Below, piece by piece: positions 50,131 to 63,160 of a stretch of 64,000 nt of DNA. Source of the DNA: Larus michahellis. Its lineage: Eukaryota > Chordata > Aves > Charadriiformes > Laridae. The DNA lies in contig NC_133898.1 of assembly GCF_964199755.1 (NCBI RefSeq), forward strand, positions 127,842,224 through 127,906,223, given 5' to 3'. Below the pieces are notes generated by a model that was not told the DNA's origin, did not search any database, and saw nothing but the letters and a program-made list of their open reading frames with translations. The position numbers and the translations under genes were made by a program. The stretch's first letter is position 1, and each line of letters starts with the position of its first letter.

Positions 50131-50354
50131 TGGCTTGAGCAGGAGCTGGGGGCAGGGGGGAAAGGGGGAAAAGGGGAGAGCACACAGTCACACTGGCACA
50201 GGAGGCTGTGGAGGCAGAAAATGCCAGCAGGCCCAAAAAGGATTAGGCAAATTCCTGGACAGCAGGTCCTTACATGGGTATTGAAAGGACGGGCGAGGAT
50301 GCCCCTTGCAACATCCCTGCTTTTGCAGTTACAGATGCTGGGGCAAAAGGGGAG

Positions 50355-50952
50355 GACTTAAGAAAGCCAATGGCGTCCTGGCTTGTATTAGAAATAGTGT
50401 GACCAGCAGAAGGAGGGGGGTGATTGTCCCCCTGTACTCAGCACTGGTGAGGCCACCCCTTGAGTATTGCGTCCAGTTCTGGGCACCTCAATATGAGAGA
50501 GATCTCAAGGTGCTGGAGCGAGGGCAGAGGAGGGCAACGAAGCTGGTGAAGGGCCTGGAGAATAAATCTTATAAGGAGCAATTGAAGGAGCTGGCACTGT
50601 TTAGTTTGAGGAAGAGGAGGCTGAGGGGAGACCTCATCACTCTCTACAACTACTTGAAAGGACATTGAGGAGAGGTTGGTGCTGGTCTCTTCTCACAGGT
50701 AATTAGCGATAGAACAAGAGGGAATGGGTTCAAGGACATTAGGAAAAACTTCTTCCCAGAAAGAGTGGTGAGACACTGGAATAGGCTGCCCAGGGAGGTG
50801 GTGGAGTCACCATCTCTGAATGTGTTTAAGACTCATTTAGATGTAGTGTTAAGGGATATGGTGTAAGGGAGAACTTTGTAGAGTGGAGATGATGGTTGGA
50901 CTCAATGATCCCAAGGGTCTTTTCCAACCTAAATGATTCTATGATTCTATGA
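50355..50952 (+). repeat. CR1 LINE fragment with ORF2 C-terminus
   Basis: Plus-oriented, 5'-truncated. A frame reads the CR1 reverse transcriptase end: [40 protein letters not shown] and [18 protein letters not shown]. The 3' end reads CTTTTCCAACCTAAATGATT followed by ATTCTATGATTCTATGA-type octamers. The subfamily differs from the GC-rich copies elsewhere in the window. Confidence 0.9.
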
Positions 50953-53876
50953 CTTGCCCACAGATAACACCCAGGCTCACGTGTTTCCCCTGAACAACAG
51001 GGAAGAGAAGGCAAAGAGAAGCACAGAGAAGGCATAGAAAAGATTTGCAAAGAAGGAAAACCAGCATCCAGAGACAGGCAAGGGACAGTGAGCGGTGTCT
51101 GGAGCCAGGCCAGAAGCAATATCCTGCTGACTGCGGTGTTTGATTGCAAGCAATGAATCTGTAAACCATTTTTCTCCTCAGTTATGAGCTGCAAATCAAA
51201 ATGCGTAGCCCTTGGAAAAGCCCGTGGCCTGTCCTGCTTGATGGCAATTCCCGTACAAAGGTGGCAGCAGGGACTTCAGCTGCTGAGAGCTTTCTCATGG
51301 AGAAGCCTCTGGGAAACACCCTGGTGAGTGTTTCCCAACTTTTATGGGTTGGGTGTCCATCGATGCAAGCCTCCATGGGCTTTGGCTTTGGTTGAGAGGC
51401 TGAAATCCTTTCCATACTCAAATCATTAACTATTTAATTAATTCAGATGCTCTCTGGAGCACCTCTCATCACATGGCTTTGCTTTGCAGAGCTGTGATCC
51501 CAGTAAGTCCCTGTTTTGCCAACAATGACACCTGAGAGTTGATAGACTCATCACTCACAAGACCTAAGTTACTGCTTCATGCTCTTGGAGGTGCAGAAAC
51601 TGCAGTGAGCTCAGGGCAGGCAGTGAAGAAAGTTTCAACCACAACTAGGTTAACCCTGAGGTCTGTAAAAACCTCTGCAGAGAGATCAGGAGTAAATACA
51701 TTGAAGCTAAAATGGCAAACGTAACCAGAGCAATGTCTTCTGCATTTTAAGATCATACTCTGCTCCTCACTGTGCTGAGAGGTGTAAATCAGAAGAAACT
51801 CTGCTGAAATCATTGCACCAAATACTGACATCATGAAGGTCAAAATCCAGCCATGGCTGATCATGGAAAGACTCACCAAAAGAAACAGTGGGGATCTTCC
51901 AGCCACCTTCTTCTTCATAGCCCATTGCCAAAAGGTCCCAGGGTCTAATCCTGCTCGACACCTGAAAATTCAGGCAGAAGGAGGCTTTCCCCTCTTTTCT
52001 ACCCGAGAGGGACACTGAAAAACCTGCCACAGTTTTGTCGAGGCAGAGATTGCTTTCTCCTCAACTCTGGCAATATGGCAGGTGTCCAGGAGACTGTGCT
52101 GTAAGACAGAAGGGATGAACTTATCATCTACTCTAACGAAGGCTTGCACAACTTATATATCTGCCCCTGAGCTTGTGGCCAAGCTCAGCCTACGGGGCAT
52201 CACAAAGCATAGAAGATGCTTTTGCACCACCATGTCAGGCACACACTTTGGGGTCCTGTGAGACACCCAAAACTGCCTTTCTTTGTCTTTTGCCCCTCTG
52301 TCCCAGCCTGGTGATACCACCCTGCTCAAGCACAGATGATAAGCAGCATTGTCTGACCCCTCAAATTAATTGAGAAAAGCTGGAAAAGCCTTGCAGTTCC
52401 TTTCCAGGTGTATGGTATTTGGAGCATCCAAGCACATGACAGTCTTTATGCATAATCCTTGAAATATGGAAGACAGCAGTTGTTTCTCCAGTGTCTCCTT
52501 GAGAGACACTGCACAAGCTACAGAGGAATAAATGCAAACTCCTGCCCATGTCTGACAGCTTCACCCAGCATCGGTTTCTTGTCCAAGCTGGCCAGGGCTC
52601 ATTCCAAAGAGGAAGGTCCCTGAAAAAACAGAGTAAGGGAAAATGAAAAAGAGATTTAAAATATCCCATTGCTGGGGTGGTTCCAGTAATGATTTTCATA
52701 AATAGGTGTGGCTAAAAAAGTCTTACATACAGTGCAGGTAGCGCTAAAAATTTTTTAGTGCAAAAGTTTAAAAATAACCAAACCATCTTTTCTTTTTTTT
52801 TTTCTTTTTTACTCATAACTATTAGATTTCTGTTTTACTCCTTCACTTTTTTCCCTGCCATTCCCCCTTGCAGACCTTTTTTCTTGTTCTTAATCAAAAC
52901 AGAGAGAACTCTCCAAACTTCCCCTCCCAACAGCAGAAATAAGGTAATATTAATGACAGCTCATCAATCCTCCTTCTGAATTTCCAAAGAAGCACTAACT
53001 TCCCATTTAATGCAGTTCTTTTTAACCTAATTCCAGCTGATGATTATTTTTCTTTTTATGGTGACATATTTTTCACATTTTTAAAGGAATGAATACCAAA
53101 CCTCTGAAAACAGATGGAGAAGGTGCTTCCCCACTAGAGAGTTGTGGGCATTTAAAGAGAAATTCCTGCTGGGATTTATTTGGTCAAAAAAATAAATGTC
53201 TGGTTTATTAATAACACTCAGATACACATGACTCCCCTCATCAAAACCCGAAGCGCATTGCTGCAAAAGGCAAAACTAATACCTAGAGCAAGAAATCATT
53301 GCATATCCCTCAAATGACTGGATGGCATTATATTAAAATCTACTTTTTTCTTCTCTTTTTGTTTCAAGTTACAAGAGCAAAGGCAAGGCTCCGTACCTTT
53401 CCATAATTTAACTGTAGAGCTGCCCCGGCACAATCTCGGCTCTTGCGCTCTCCCTGCAGTTTCCGGATGCAGTCTCAAAGCTGGCGGAAACCAGGGACCA
53501 TTCCCAGCAGGCAATTTAGGTGAAGCCAATCCATGCTGGAGGCTGAGTTTAATGGTACGGACATGGCTAGACTCTGCCTTTTGGCCTGGAGATAAACCTG
53601 GTGCGGGTTAGCTCCCTAGCAGAGATATGACCATCAGGTAGCAAATGTACTCAAAGAGCAGTTAAATTGAGTAACAGCAACTAGTGCTGCTCGTGCCAAC
53701 CATGAAGCCTACCCGAACCGAACAGCTTCAAGACAGCGTCAGGTTTATGATTTTCTTCCATGCCACAGGGACTCAAAGTTGTGAAAGAGGGTCACGGCTT
53801 TGTAAAGTACCTGCTCTGTGGGCATCTGAGTGGGCATCTGCTGGGTAAATCCCACCAGACCCCACTGTGTACCATT
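50953..53876. other. Gene-poor sequence in the AvBD14-AvBD4 interval
   Basis: Nothing recognised beyond short T-rich runs (about 52,787-52,810). No defensin-like cysteine array with a neighbouring signal exon was found here on either strand. Confidence 0.45.
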
Positions 53877-53878
53877 TC

Positions 53879-54368
53879 ATAGAATCATAGAATCATAGAA
53901 GGCTTTAGGTTGGAAGGAACCTTAAATATCACCTAGTTCCAACCCCCTGCCCTGGGCAGGGACACCTCCCACTAGACCAGGTTGCTCAAAGCCCCGACCA
54001 ACCTGGCCTTGAACCCCTCCAGGGATGGGGCAGCCACAGCTTCTCTGGGCAACCTGGGACACCGTCTCACCTCCCTCAGAGTGAAAAATTTCTTCCTAAT
54101 ATCTCATCTAAATCTCCACTTTTTCATTTTAAAACCATTCGCCCTCATCCCGTGGCTCCCCTCCCTGCTCCAGAGTCCCTCCCCAGCTTTCCTGGAGCCC
54201 CTTTAGGCACTGGAAGGGGCTGGAAGGTCTCCCCGAAGCCTTCTCTTCTGCAGGCTGAACCCCCCCAGCTCTCTCAGCCTGTCCTCCCAGCAGAGGGGCT
54301 CCAGCCCTCTGATCATCTTCATGGCCTCCTCTGGACCTTCTCACATAGGTCCATGTCCTTCTTGTGCT
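53879..54368 (-). repeat. CR1 LINE 3' fragment
   Basis: Minus-oriented, opening with three inverted octamers (ATAGAATCATAGAATCATAG). It continues through the GTTGGAAGGAACCTTAAATA block to the reverse transcriptase C-terminal region near 54,365. Confidence 0.9.
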
Positions 54369-54369
54369 T

Positions 54370-55610
54370 GTGATTCCCTGAGGGATCCCATCACATAGCA
54401 TCAGCTTCCAAATGATCTGCACAGAATGACCATCCATGAGCACAGCAGCCTGTATAGCTTTTTTTATCGCGGTGTAGAGTGACTGCCACCAAGCCTCAGC
54501 AGGCAAGCACAGGACATATGACACAGAAACGTTGATCGAGCTGCTGTGGCCGAACACGTTGCACAAATGGAGGTGTCCCAAGGCGGTTTGCTTGCAGCTC
54601 AGCACATTTCCCAAAGCGATGCTGCAATATTTTGAAAGCGATACCTCAGTTCCTTATAGGAGGATGGTAACGAAGAGGATTCATAGGACCTCCCCAACGC
54701 TCTCCAAAGCTGTGGGGACTGTCTGATTCGCCAACAGAAGGCTGTGAAGACCAAGCGTCCTTCACCACCCTCCAGAAACAGTATAAAACCAAGCTCTGCT
54801 CTTTCATCTTAATGCATCTGAACGGCTGACACAGATCCAAGGACTGTTCCAACCTAGAGCTTCCTCTTACCTGGTAATGACTGAAATCTTCTCATTATTC
54901 ATCCTCTCTAAAGAAGTTCTGTCCTTCTTAAATGGGCTGGAGACTTTATATTTTTCATGTATTTCACTGTTACAGCCCTAACTGTGCAGTGACTCTGGTC
55001 TACAAAGGGTCATTTCTAGAGATTTCAAATATCAATAAGGGAGAAGAGTTTTTGTTGGCTGAGGGAAGAGAGCTGAGAGGAAATGCAAACACACAGAAAT
55101 TTATCTTGGAAATCATGTAATTCTTGAGGTGAAAGAAATGCAACAGCCTCTAAGCAAGAATGGAGAGAAGCTGGATTTTAATGGTGAAGGAGCTTTTTAT
55201 GCCTTTTTTTTTATTAGAAAAGTTTGATAATGCACATTGGGTTGTTTTTTTGTATAAATATAGTAAAAATTGTCTTATTTTTCTTACTGAATTAACAGCT
55301 TTATCTTCCATAAGTCAAATCAATTTTATTGCAATGTATTACAAAGGATCAACTGATCTAGGATAAATGTGTGGTTAATTAACATGGTAATTAAAAGGGG
55401 ATTTTCTGCCAGAAGTTTCATGCTGTGACACAATCTTATGTACGCTCCAGGGAACCCTCAGGACAATAGACATTATTAAAGAGAAAGTGCATAATAACTC
55501 TTGTAAATAACACTTGGTCTTGAAGAACATTTCTGTATGTCACTTCTCAGCCCACTGGGACTGTGGAGGGACAACCCCCTCACTAATGTCTTGGTCTTCT
55601 TTCTCTGTAG
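54370..55610. other. Upstream region of AvBD4
   Basis: About 1.2 kb of A+T-rich sequence before the AvBD4 signal-peptide exon. A TATAAATA-like motif lies near 55,252. Avian defensins usually have a non-coding first exon here, but I cannot place it with confidence. Confidence 0.4.
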
Positions 55611-55639
55611 TGACGGGAGTTCCCAATCCACCCTCTGCC

Positions 55640-58122
55640 ATGAAAATCTTTTGCTTTCTCTTTGCTCTCCTCTTGGTGATATTTCACGGAGCTGCAGGTA
55701 AGGTGTAAATGAAGATGAGGGGCTATAGAGAAGGAGAGACTGGTGTCTTATAAAGGTCTCCTATCTCCTTTGGGAAGCGGCCAAGCTGCTTCTGGCAAAG
55801 AAACTTCGCATACATCACCAAAACTTGGTGGCAGGTTACTGATGATACATGAAATTAGCATGTAAACGTTCCAATCATCAATTCAGAGCATTTGCCACCC
55901 CTCTGAAAAACCAGTCTAAGTTGAAAGCACTAAGAGCAAGCCCAAAATACCATTCAGCACCAGCATTTTCCCCATTAAAGCTTGCCAACTCTTGTACTTA
56001 AATCACTTACATTGTCTCTGGGTCACCCTACAACAAACCACTCATAATCAAAGAGTCTTAAGCCACACAGAAAAAAAGCAATCTGTCTCTCTGCTCTCCA
56101 AAAATCCTTTGCTTCAGGACCTTTTTCTGGGGTGGGGAGGCAGAAGATCATGAGTTAAAATTGAAATGCTTGCTGGTAGCTTCTGCTCAGTGGAGAAACC
56201 AGTGCAACCATAAATGATAAGTGTAAGGCTGTGCCTGTTGAGGGGATGCAAGGGGGTCTGGAACTCAAAATCCACCTTATTGTCCAGCAAAAGGGACCGT
56301 GTTTAAACACCACCCCTGAAAACTGCACAAGTACAGTGCAGGGCACTGTTTGCACAAACAAGTGCCAGGGGATGTTTGAGGTTGATCTCTGTGGGAATAG
56401 GACGGGAAGTGCCCTCTGGGGAGTAAGGATGGAAAAAGACTGTGATGAATTGCAGAAGACCAGAACCATGAAAGAACTGTCATATATACTTGCCTGATCT
56501 TATTCTTACCCGGCCCTCTATTTATAGCTGTTCTCATAGAAAAGACACTGGGCAAAGCGTTCCTTTGGTCTAGACCAGAATAGTTGCTTCATGTCCTTAT
56601 TTAATATATGCACGGTGGACATTTGGGCTGTTTTCCATAAGACCTATCTTCTGGGTATGGTAAAGCAAAAAATTTATCTGGAAGAAAGTGTTTCTGAGAG
56701 CTGAGGCTGCTCACAATCATCTCTGCAATGTCCCACAGATAGTTTGGGACCAGAAGTGCTTTATTCAGCCTTCCCAATGTTCCTTTAACTGATGCCTGGG
56801 ATTTTCTGGGTACTGCTGTGTGTGAATGCACCACAAAACTCATGCGCTGCGAATCTAACACACCAGGGATGCAGTGGATCTCCTCTACACGCGTAATATT
56901 CATGGTCTGTTTGCTGAAATAAGCTCTCCACTTTCTGGATACTCTGGGCTTAGTGCTGTTGCGTGGGCAACCTGTGAAACTGGAGTTAACTGGTTCATGT
57001 GGAGTCAATCAGGTGCATCCAGAACGCATCAGCCTCCCAGGCTACATCCAAATCAACCAAACAGGGACAGGCAACATGCTGCCTAATTGGTAGTCTCCTC
57101 CCTAAGGTAATTTTGACCCCTGACAACTAGCACTTTCATGGATAAAAACTGTTCTGGGAATAACACAAGGTGGTGGCCATTCCCAAAAGGCAGTTTGTAT
57201 GTGGATATGTTATTTTCATGGGTAAGAAAGTTTATCCATGTGGTTAAGAGCAATGCCACGCTGCCTGGCCTCAGACCCAAAGGGCAATGCCTGGAGTGCT
57301 GTATTTCCTAGCATGGAAGTGGTCGTTCTGCATGCATTTTTGAGTTTATCCATGTATGATGGCCATCTATATGGACTGCTAGACACCAGGACCTGTTTTG
57401 AGGCCTGGGTGGAATTTATACGGAGAGAAATAGGCCAAATCTATGGAAATCCAGATGCACAGAAATCCTCATCTTTCTGCTTCTGGAAGTGGCAGCCCCT
57501 CAGCTGAGCTGGTGCATCTCTCCTTAATTGTGACCTGCAAGACTTTAGGAGCTGTGAAGTGTCCACATAACCAGGTCTCTGGTGCCTGTCCCTGAAATCC
57601 AAGTTCCTAAGGGAGTCCTGGGCTTGGAGACGGAGTTCTTACATCTGAAGAAAGGATTAGAGCATTTGCTTGACTGTTCTGCCTGTAGACATCCTCCCTG
57701 AGGGTTGCATTAGGACCTTCATGACTTCAGGCACCGGTATGACATGGTGTCAGCGACCAGGAATGTAGAAAAATGCAAAACCCTGCCAGAAACAACAGAA
57801 ACAACTCTCTCCTGCATTTTTTGTTTGTTTGTTTGTTTATTTGTTTGTTTTTCTTTTAAGGCACAGGCTTTGCACGACCTCGAAGACCTTTTTTGAGATG
57901 TGGGTATCGTGGGACTTTTTGCATCCCTGGGATGTGCCCTCATGGCAACGCTTATCTGGGGGTGTGCCGTTCAGGTTATTCTTGCTGTAAATGGTAAGTT
58001 TATGATTCAATCAGGGCAAAGAAGACTTTCTAAATTTTCGGTAAAGTTCTGTGTGTGTGGATTTTCCCCATCAACATAAGCCTGAAAACCCTGAAATATT
58101 CTTTCCTTTGTGTAGGTTGTAG
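55640..58122 (+). CDS. AvBD4: Avian beta-defensin 4 (AvBD4), secreted antimicrobial peptide
   Basis: Coding exons: 55640-55697 (signal peptide), 57861-57993 (mature peptide) and 58116-58122 (last residue and stop); total 65 aa. The signal-peptide exon begins after an acceptor AG at 55609-55610, so a non-coding exon 1 lies further upstream. Signal peptide: MKIFCFLFALLLVIFHGAAG. The mature part contains CGYRGTFCIPGMC and GNAYLGVCRSGYSCCKWL. The cysteines are spaced C-X6-C-X4-C-X9-C-X5-CC, with about +7 charge and no acidic residue. It matches chicken AvBD4 (CGYRGTFCTPGKC, NAYLGLCRPKYSCCRWL) nearly throughout. The last exon encodes only the final leucine, because the tryptophan codon is split by the intron. 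Intron 1 of the coding part is 2.2 kb. A poly(A) signal follows at 58,231. Role: cationic microbicidal peptide of epithelia and leukocytes in birds. Confidence 0.96.
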
Positions 58123-58230
58123 AGTGGCTAATTACACAGGATCTCCAGGGATCTGGGGATGGTGGCTTCTCACGTCATTGGATTCAGAGAACCGTTGTAC
58201 CAGTCATCAAAGATTTGTCATTCTTCTTTC

Positions 58231-58236
58231 AATAAA
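58231..58236 (+). promoter_or_regulatory. Poly(A) signal AATAAA of AvBD4
   Basis: The canonical hexamer is 109 bases after the AvBD4 stop. It gives a compact 3' UTR of about 130 bases, normal for this family. Confidence 0.8.
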
Positions 58237-58259
58237 TGCAAGATCTGGGGAGGTTGTAT

Positions 58260-61200
58260 GACTGCTGTGTGTGGTAGTGTCATTCTTCTCTCTAGAAGTG
58301 TTATTTCCCTTTAGAAGTTTGAACAAGAATTCTGAAATCGAGTTAAACCTACCAGGAATGCTTAGTTCACCAAAATATTTTCCCCTCCTGGGCTGCTGGT
58401 CGAATGAGCGCTGGCATGTTCTCCACCCATGCTTGCTAGGAATCTTCTCCCATGACCAAAGCTGGGGTCAGTCACTTTTTCCATAGGGAGTATGAAATTC
58501 CTCTCTGGTGTGATTCTTCATAGCACCTCTGCTCTGAAAACTTTCCCACCTCCTGGTCTAGAGTTCCCAGACCTGGGAACAGCCTCCTGGTTTGTTATGG
58601 GAAATAAGAAGGATACACTGAGAAGAACAAAAGGAGGCAGATTGACCCCCTTTTAAGATTTGAAACCTGGTTTTACTTTTAGTTGTTTTGGCTGACATAA
58701 ATTTGGAGTTAATCTGCAAAATTCTTATCAGCTGCAGTAGCAAATCAGGAGATAGGAGTTAGACCTACATAATTTCTTGAGACAATGTCAGCATGTATGA
58801 AAGGCCAAAACTCCTGCTACTTTAATCAGTCCTCTTGCAAGAGTGTTCTCCTGTCCTGCCCTGAACCCTGATAGAGAACTGAGAACGTGCAGGTTGCTCA
58901 GTGAGCTCCTGTCTCTTGAATGGTCAGGAGCTTCCTTGTGCAGACGAATCACCCTTCAGATTAGCACTTGGTGCCTGCAGGCAGTAGATAGTTTTCTGCC
59001 CTGAGACCAGGTAGCTGGGCAGAGTTCCTGAATGTGCAGCCAAACTCAGCCTCCAAAGCAGGACAACCTCAGCCTGTCCACAACCACCCTGTGCTCATGC
59101 TGTCCCTTGTTGGAGTGGGGCCAGAGGAAGCCCCGGAGATGCTGGGAGGGCTGGAGCCCCTCTGCTGGGAGGACAGGCTGAGAGAGCTGGGGGGGTTCAG
59201 CCTGGAGAAGAGAAGGCTCTGGGGAAACCTTTGAGCCCCTTCTAGTCCCTCAAGGGTCTCCAGGAAAGCTGGGGAGGGACTCGTGATCAGGGGATGGAGT
59301 GATAGGATGAGGGGGAGTTTTAAACAGAAAAAGGGAAGATTTAGATGTGATATGAGGAAGAAATTCTTTGGTGTGAGGGGGGTGAGCTCCTGTCCCAGGT
59401 TGCCCAGAGAAGCTGTGGCTGCCCCATCCCTGGAGGGGTTCAAGGCCAGGTTGGACGGGGCTTGGAGCAACCTGGTCTGGTGGGAGGTGTCCCTGCCCAG
59501 GGCAGGGGGTTGGAACTAGATGATCTTTAAGGTCACTTCCCACCTAAACCATTCTATGATTTTATGAGTCCTGCCCAGTTTACCAGGGACTGAGCCCAGG
59601 CCAATGAGCCCTGTGCAAGAATAACTCCAGGGCTAAGCACAAGGCAAGGACCTTTTCAAAACAGCAATATGGATGTAGCCTCCCTTCTCCAAGCAGAGGG
59701 AATTTAATAACAAACATGGCCTGTGTGAAGGGCAGCACTCGTAGATGCTCAGCAGATGCAGGAGCAGTAATGGTTGCCTTTTTAAGGGAAACAACCAACA
59801 CGTGCACCTACATGCAAAGGTCTGGCTCAAAGCCCCGAGCTCGCCATTTGTTGCAGAGCCTTTGGCCTCCCTTCAAAGCAGATGTTTCCCCAAATGACTC
59901 TGCCACCATTGAAACCACACCCTTGTGAAGGGCAGGAAACTGGGCCAACGGCCACCTCGCAGGGATTCCCCTGGATGGAAACCTGAGGAAGTTGCCAAAT
60001 GGAACCAAACCAGCAATTTACAGTTTATGTCCTAAGAAGTTTTGCACAATCTGCAGTAGGTGAGTGATTCTTTCACAAGCTGGAATGGCACAAGATGTTT
60101 TGCTCAAGGACCGAGGACTTTGCAGAGAGGGTTCAGCCCTTGTTATTTTAGATTCAGCTCTGGTGATGGTGCAGTATCTGTAGCCAGCATCACGCAGAGT
60201 ACTGTATCATCAAGCTTTTTTAACTCATTGCCACAAATAGCTGCCCTTGCATTTAGCACTGGGGAATGGCTTCGAGAGCCAACTTAGAGTGAAAAACAGG
60301 CTGAAACCTCACTCCGTTGGATGGGTGCTGCACGTCCCCCCCCGCTTCTTACCCCAGTTCCACCTCCCCAGCATTCTGGGTGTGTTTGAATTCATCTCAC
60401 AGCTTTTCCCAGGAGGTAGGGATGCTGCCGAGGATGGAATAGAAAATACTAGACAGATAGCAGCAGAGCTGGTGGAGTGGGACCTCCCACGCTAAATGCA
60501 AGGGTGGGCAGCACCTAAAGCTTATTTCAAATACACGTCAAGCCCTTGGTGGAATGGCTGGTCATGCAAAATCACAGTTTGTGCCACCAGGACTGTACTA
60601 CATCCCCCAACGGTGCTGCTGTCACTCTTTTAGCACTACTCCTCTTTATCTGCTCAGGTCTGAGAGAGGACTTTTTTTCATGGCACAGAGGCATGAAGAA
60701 TAGGAAATCTGCGCACTCCAGTGCCCCAGCAGCCCTCTGCATGTGAAGCTTCACTGGAGAAGACAGATGCTCCCAGCACCTCACTGGAGGCACAGAAGTG
60801 CAGGCAGCACTTTCTGGGTCTCTCTTTTCCATGGTATTTTTGCTTGGTCACAGCTGCTTGGTGTGGACTCACATCCATCTAGAGGTGATGAACGTGGACC
60901 AGGATGTGGAGTTGTGAGCTCAGCCTGACCTCAGTGTTCAGGGAGGGCTTGGGTGTGTACCAGTCCCCATAAACAGCTTGGATGCAACTCCCAGGATTAA
61001 GACTGAGGTGGCTGGCCTCAGGAACCGGCTGGTTTAGTGTTTGTTTGCACGAGTCCGAAATATCATGGGAGGTGACTAACTTTCAGTGTCTTTCTTGTAA
61101 TCTCAGTACACAGAAATAACATTTTCTTAGAAGCAGGCTGCTGAATTAGCAGTTTTCTCATTTCAGGAGGGATGGTGAATAGATGGGAAGTCTGTACAGA

Positions 61201-63139
61201 GCAGCCACTGTCATTTGGGGTGGTTTCATCTGTACTTAACATTAGACGACAATGACATCTGTATAAGAGTTGGTCATGCTAAGTTCCTTTTATAGACTAT
61301 GGCAGAGAAACTGGAGTTTTTTAAGTGGGATTTGCCAGACCTATTTGGGACATCACCATGAAGATGACGTGACTTGTGCTCCATCTGCTATGGAAGGAGT
61401 GGGAGGTGAAGAGTGCAGCCCAACTGCTTCATCAGTGCAAAAATCCTCATGTGGCCAGCTGAGTCCTTCCCCTGGTATGTGTTGACAAGTGCTCTTGTTT
61501 CAGCTGTGTCACCTCCATCCCCTTGCACACAGCAGCCGGCATTGGCAAGCTGCTCTGCTAAGCAGGATGGTACTTCGGAAGAGCAAAGGCTGGTAGGCTC
61601 CTCCTGCACCCTCCACGGCTCCCAACCTTGTGTCACAGGTGGGTCACTGCAAGAGGACATCTGTCTCCTGGCAAAGTCCTGGACCAACCTGCTGGGTCCA
61701 TGGCTCCTCTGCTTCTTCCAAACATGCAGCAGCTGTCTCCCACCATTTCTGCAGTGACTGGATTATATAGGCAGTTGGCATCTTGACAAGGTGGGAGAAG
61801 GAAAAACCCAGCTGCTGATCTCCACTGCTGAAATCCCCAGCCCCTGGTAGCCGGGAGGATCATGAGTACTCTTCCAAACATCAGAAGAGGCAACCCAAAA
61901 CTCAGGCATGAAGCACAGCTCTCTCCAGACAGGCAAGGACTGTCACTTGTCCTGGTGGCATGCTGATCCTACAGCTATAGCTGGAAAAAGGGAAAAGGCC
62001 TTGGCCCAGATTTTTTTTGTCTGCTGACCTCTTGTGGCACCAGAACTGGGAGCAGCTGCATCTGGTGGTCAAGCTTCGTTAAGGCGGCAATTAACTACCT
62101 CTTTGCAGTGTTGCTCTTCAACACATGCAGTAGGTCAGTTTTGGGGTGGTGGAGGAAATGAGAAGCCCTCTTGAGCTCCCTGCTCCTGACCACCATGGCA
62201 GATTAGCGTTGCCTGCCAAGAGATCCCCCCCAGAGTCAGACCCTAAAGTACTTTGTGCAATTTCCCTCACTGGGGAGAGAAATTGAGGCAGGAAAGAGCA
62301 ATGAAATATGGTGAGGCATTGGGATAAAAGGTATATTCATGTAACTACTCAGCAAATATACTTTATGTAGGAGTATGTTTTTTACATATATATACACACA
62401 TACATATACTTGATGAATATTCAACAAGGCTGAAAAAATATACAAAGATGGCACCATCAGTATGTTGAGAACCAATAAAGGGTTACACACAGCAAACTCT
62501 TAACAAAGTCACAATTAAAGCCTGTCTTTCATGGGACTGCCAGTTGGACGGAGATGTCATCCCGTGTGGCGTCTTCCCCAGTTATTTTCAAGTGAAGCAT
62601 AGAGAGCACGCTTCACTTGGGGGGAAGAACACAGAGCTCCTTTGTGTTGCAAAAGCCGATTGCTTGCCAAGGTCTAAGGAACAGGGATGCAGTGTGTCCC
62701 AAGACGTGTCCAGCAAACCACAGCGCCGAGTGGCCCTTACGCAAATCAAGATGACACAAGAACCCGGGCTGGAGGTCTGGGAATCCTTCTCAGAGGCGTC
62801 AGAAGGGGAAAGCGATGCTTCTTTTTCTCTGGCAGGGGGAGAAGCAGGAAAAGAAGCTTTTGGGCTGGAAACTTTGAGCTGTCAGTGATCCCAAGGGACA
62901 CTTTGCCACGTGGAGAGACCAGCTGTCTGGGACCAAACTGCTGCTGTCACCGCCGGGAAGCAAGAAGCTGCGGGAGGCTCCTACCCCTTGGCTTTTGAGT
63001 GTGTCATCCCACTGGTGACTGGTCTCATCTCCTCCTGGATGGGCTGTCCCCTCTCCTCAGTCCTGTCCCTGTGCAGATACTACATGACACGCAGGCAGGG
63101 ACCCTCTCATTCATCTCTGCCTCCTTCTCTTCTCCCCAG
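58260..63139. other. Intergenic sequence between AvBD4 and AvBD5
   Basis: About 4.9 kb. Apart from one CR1 (59.1-59.6 kb) and a short alternating T/A and C/A tract at about 62,385-62,410, no gene or repeat was recognised. The non-coding first exon and promoter of AvBD5 should lie within the right part of this stretch but could not be placed. Confidence 0.45.
59105..59565 (+). repeat. CR1 LINE fragment between AvBD4 and AvBD5
   Basis: Plus-oriented, 5'-truncated. It starts in the GAGTGGGGCCAGAGGAAGCC block and ends with the TTCTATGATTTTATGA variant of the octamer tail. Confidence 0.9.
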
Positions 63140-63160
63140 AGCTGCCGGCGACTCCCAGCC

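Noticed and set aside
56231-56497. Cysteine-containing 88-codon frame inside AvBD4 intron 1
   Set aside because: Cysteine spacing is not that of a beta-defensin, no signal peptide is present, and the minus strand is equally open. It lies wholly in the intron.
61413-61757. Cysteine-rich 114-codon plus-strand frame between AvBD4 and AvBD5
   Set aside because: The start is hydrophobic but not a convincing signal peptide, the cysteines fit neither beta-defensin nor other known arrays, and the reverse strand is also open.
62687-62998. Arginine-rich frame with a CCC cluster upstream of AvBD5
   Set aside because: It looks superficially like a cationic peptide but has no signal sequence and no six-cysteine pattern.
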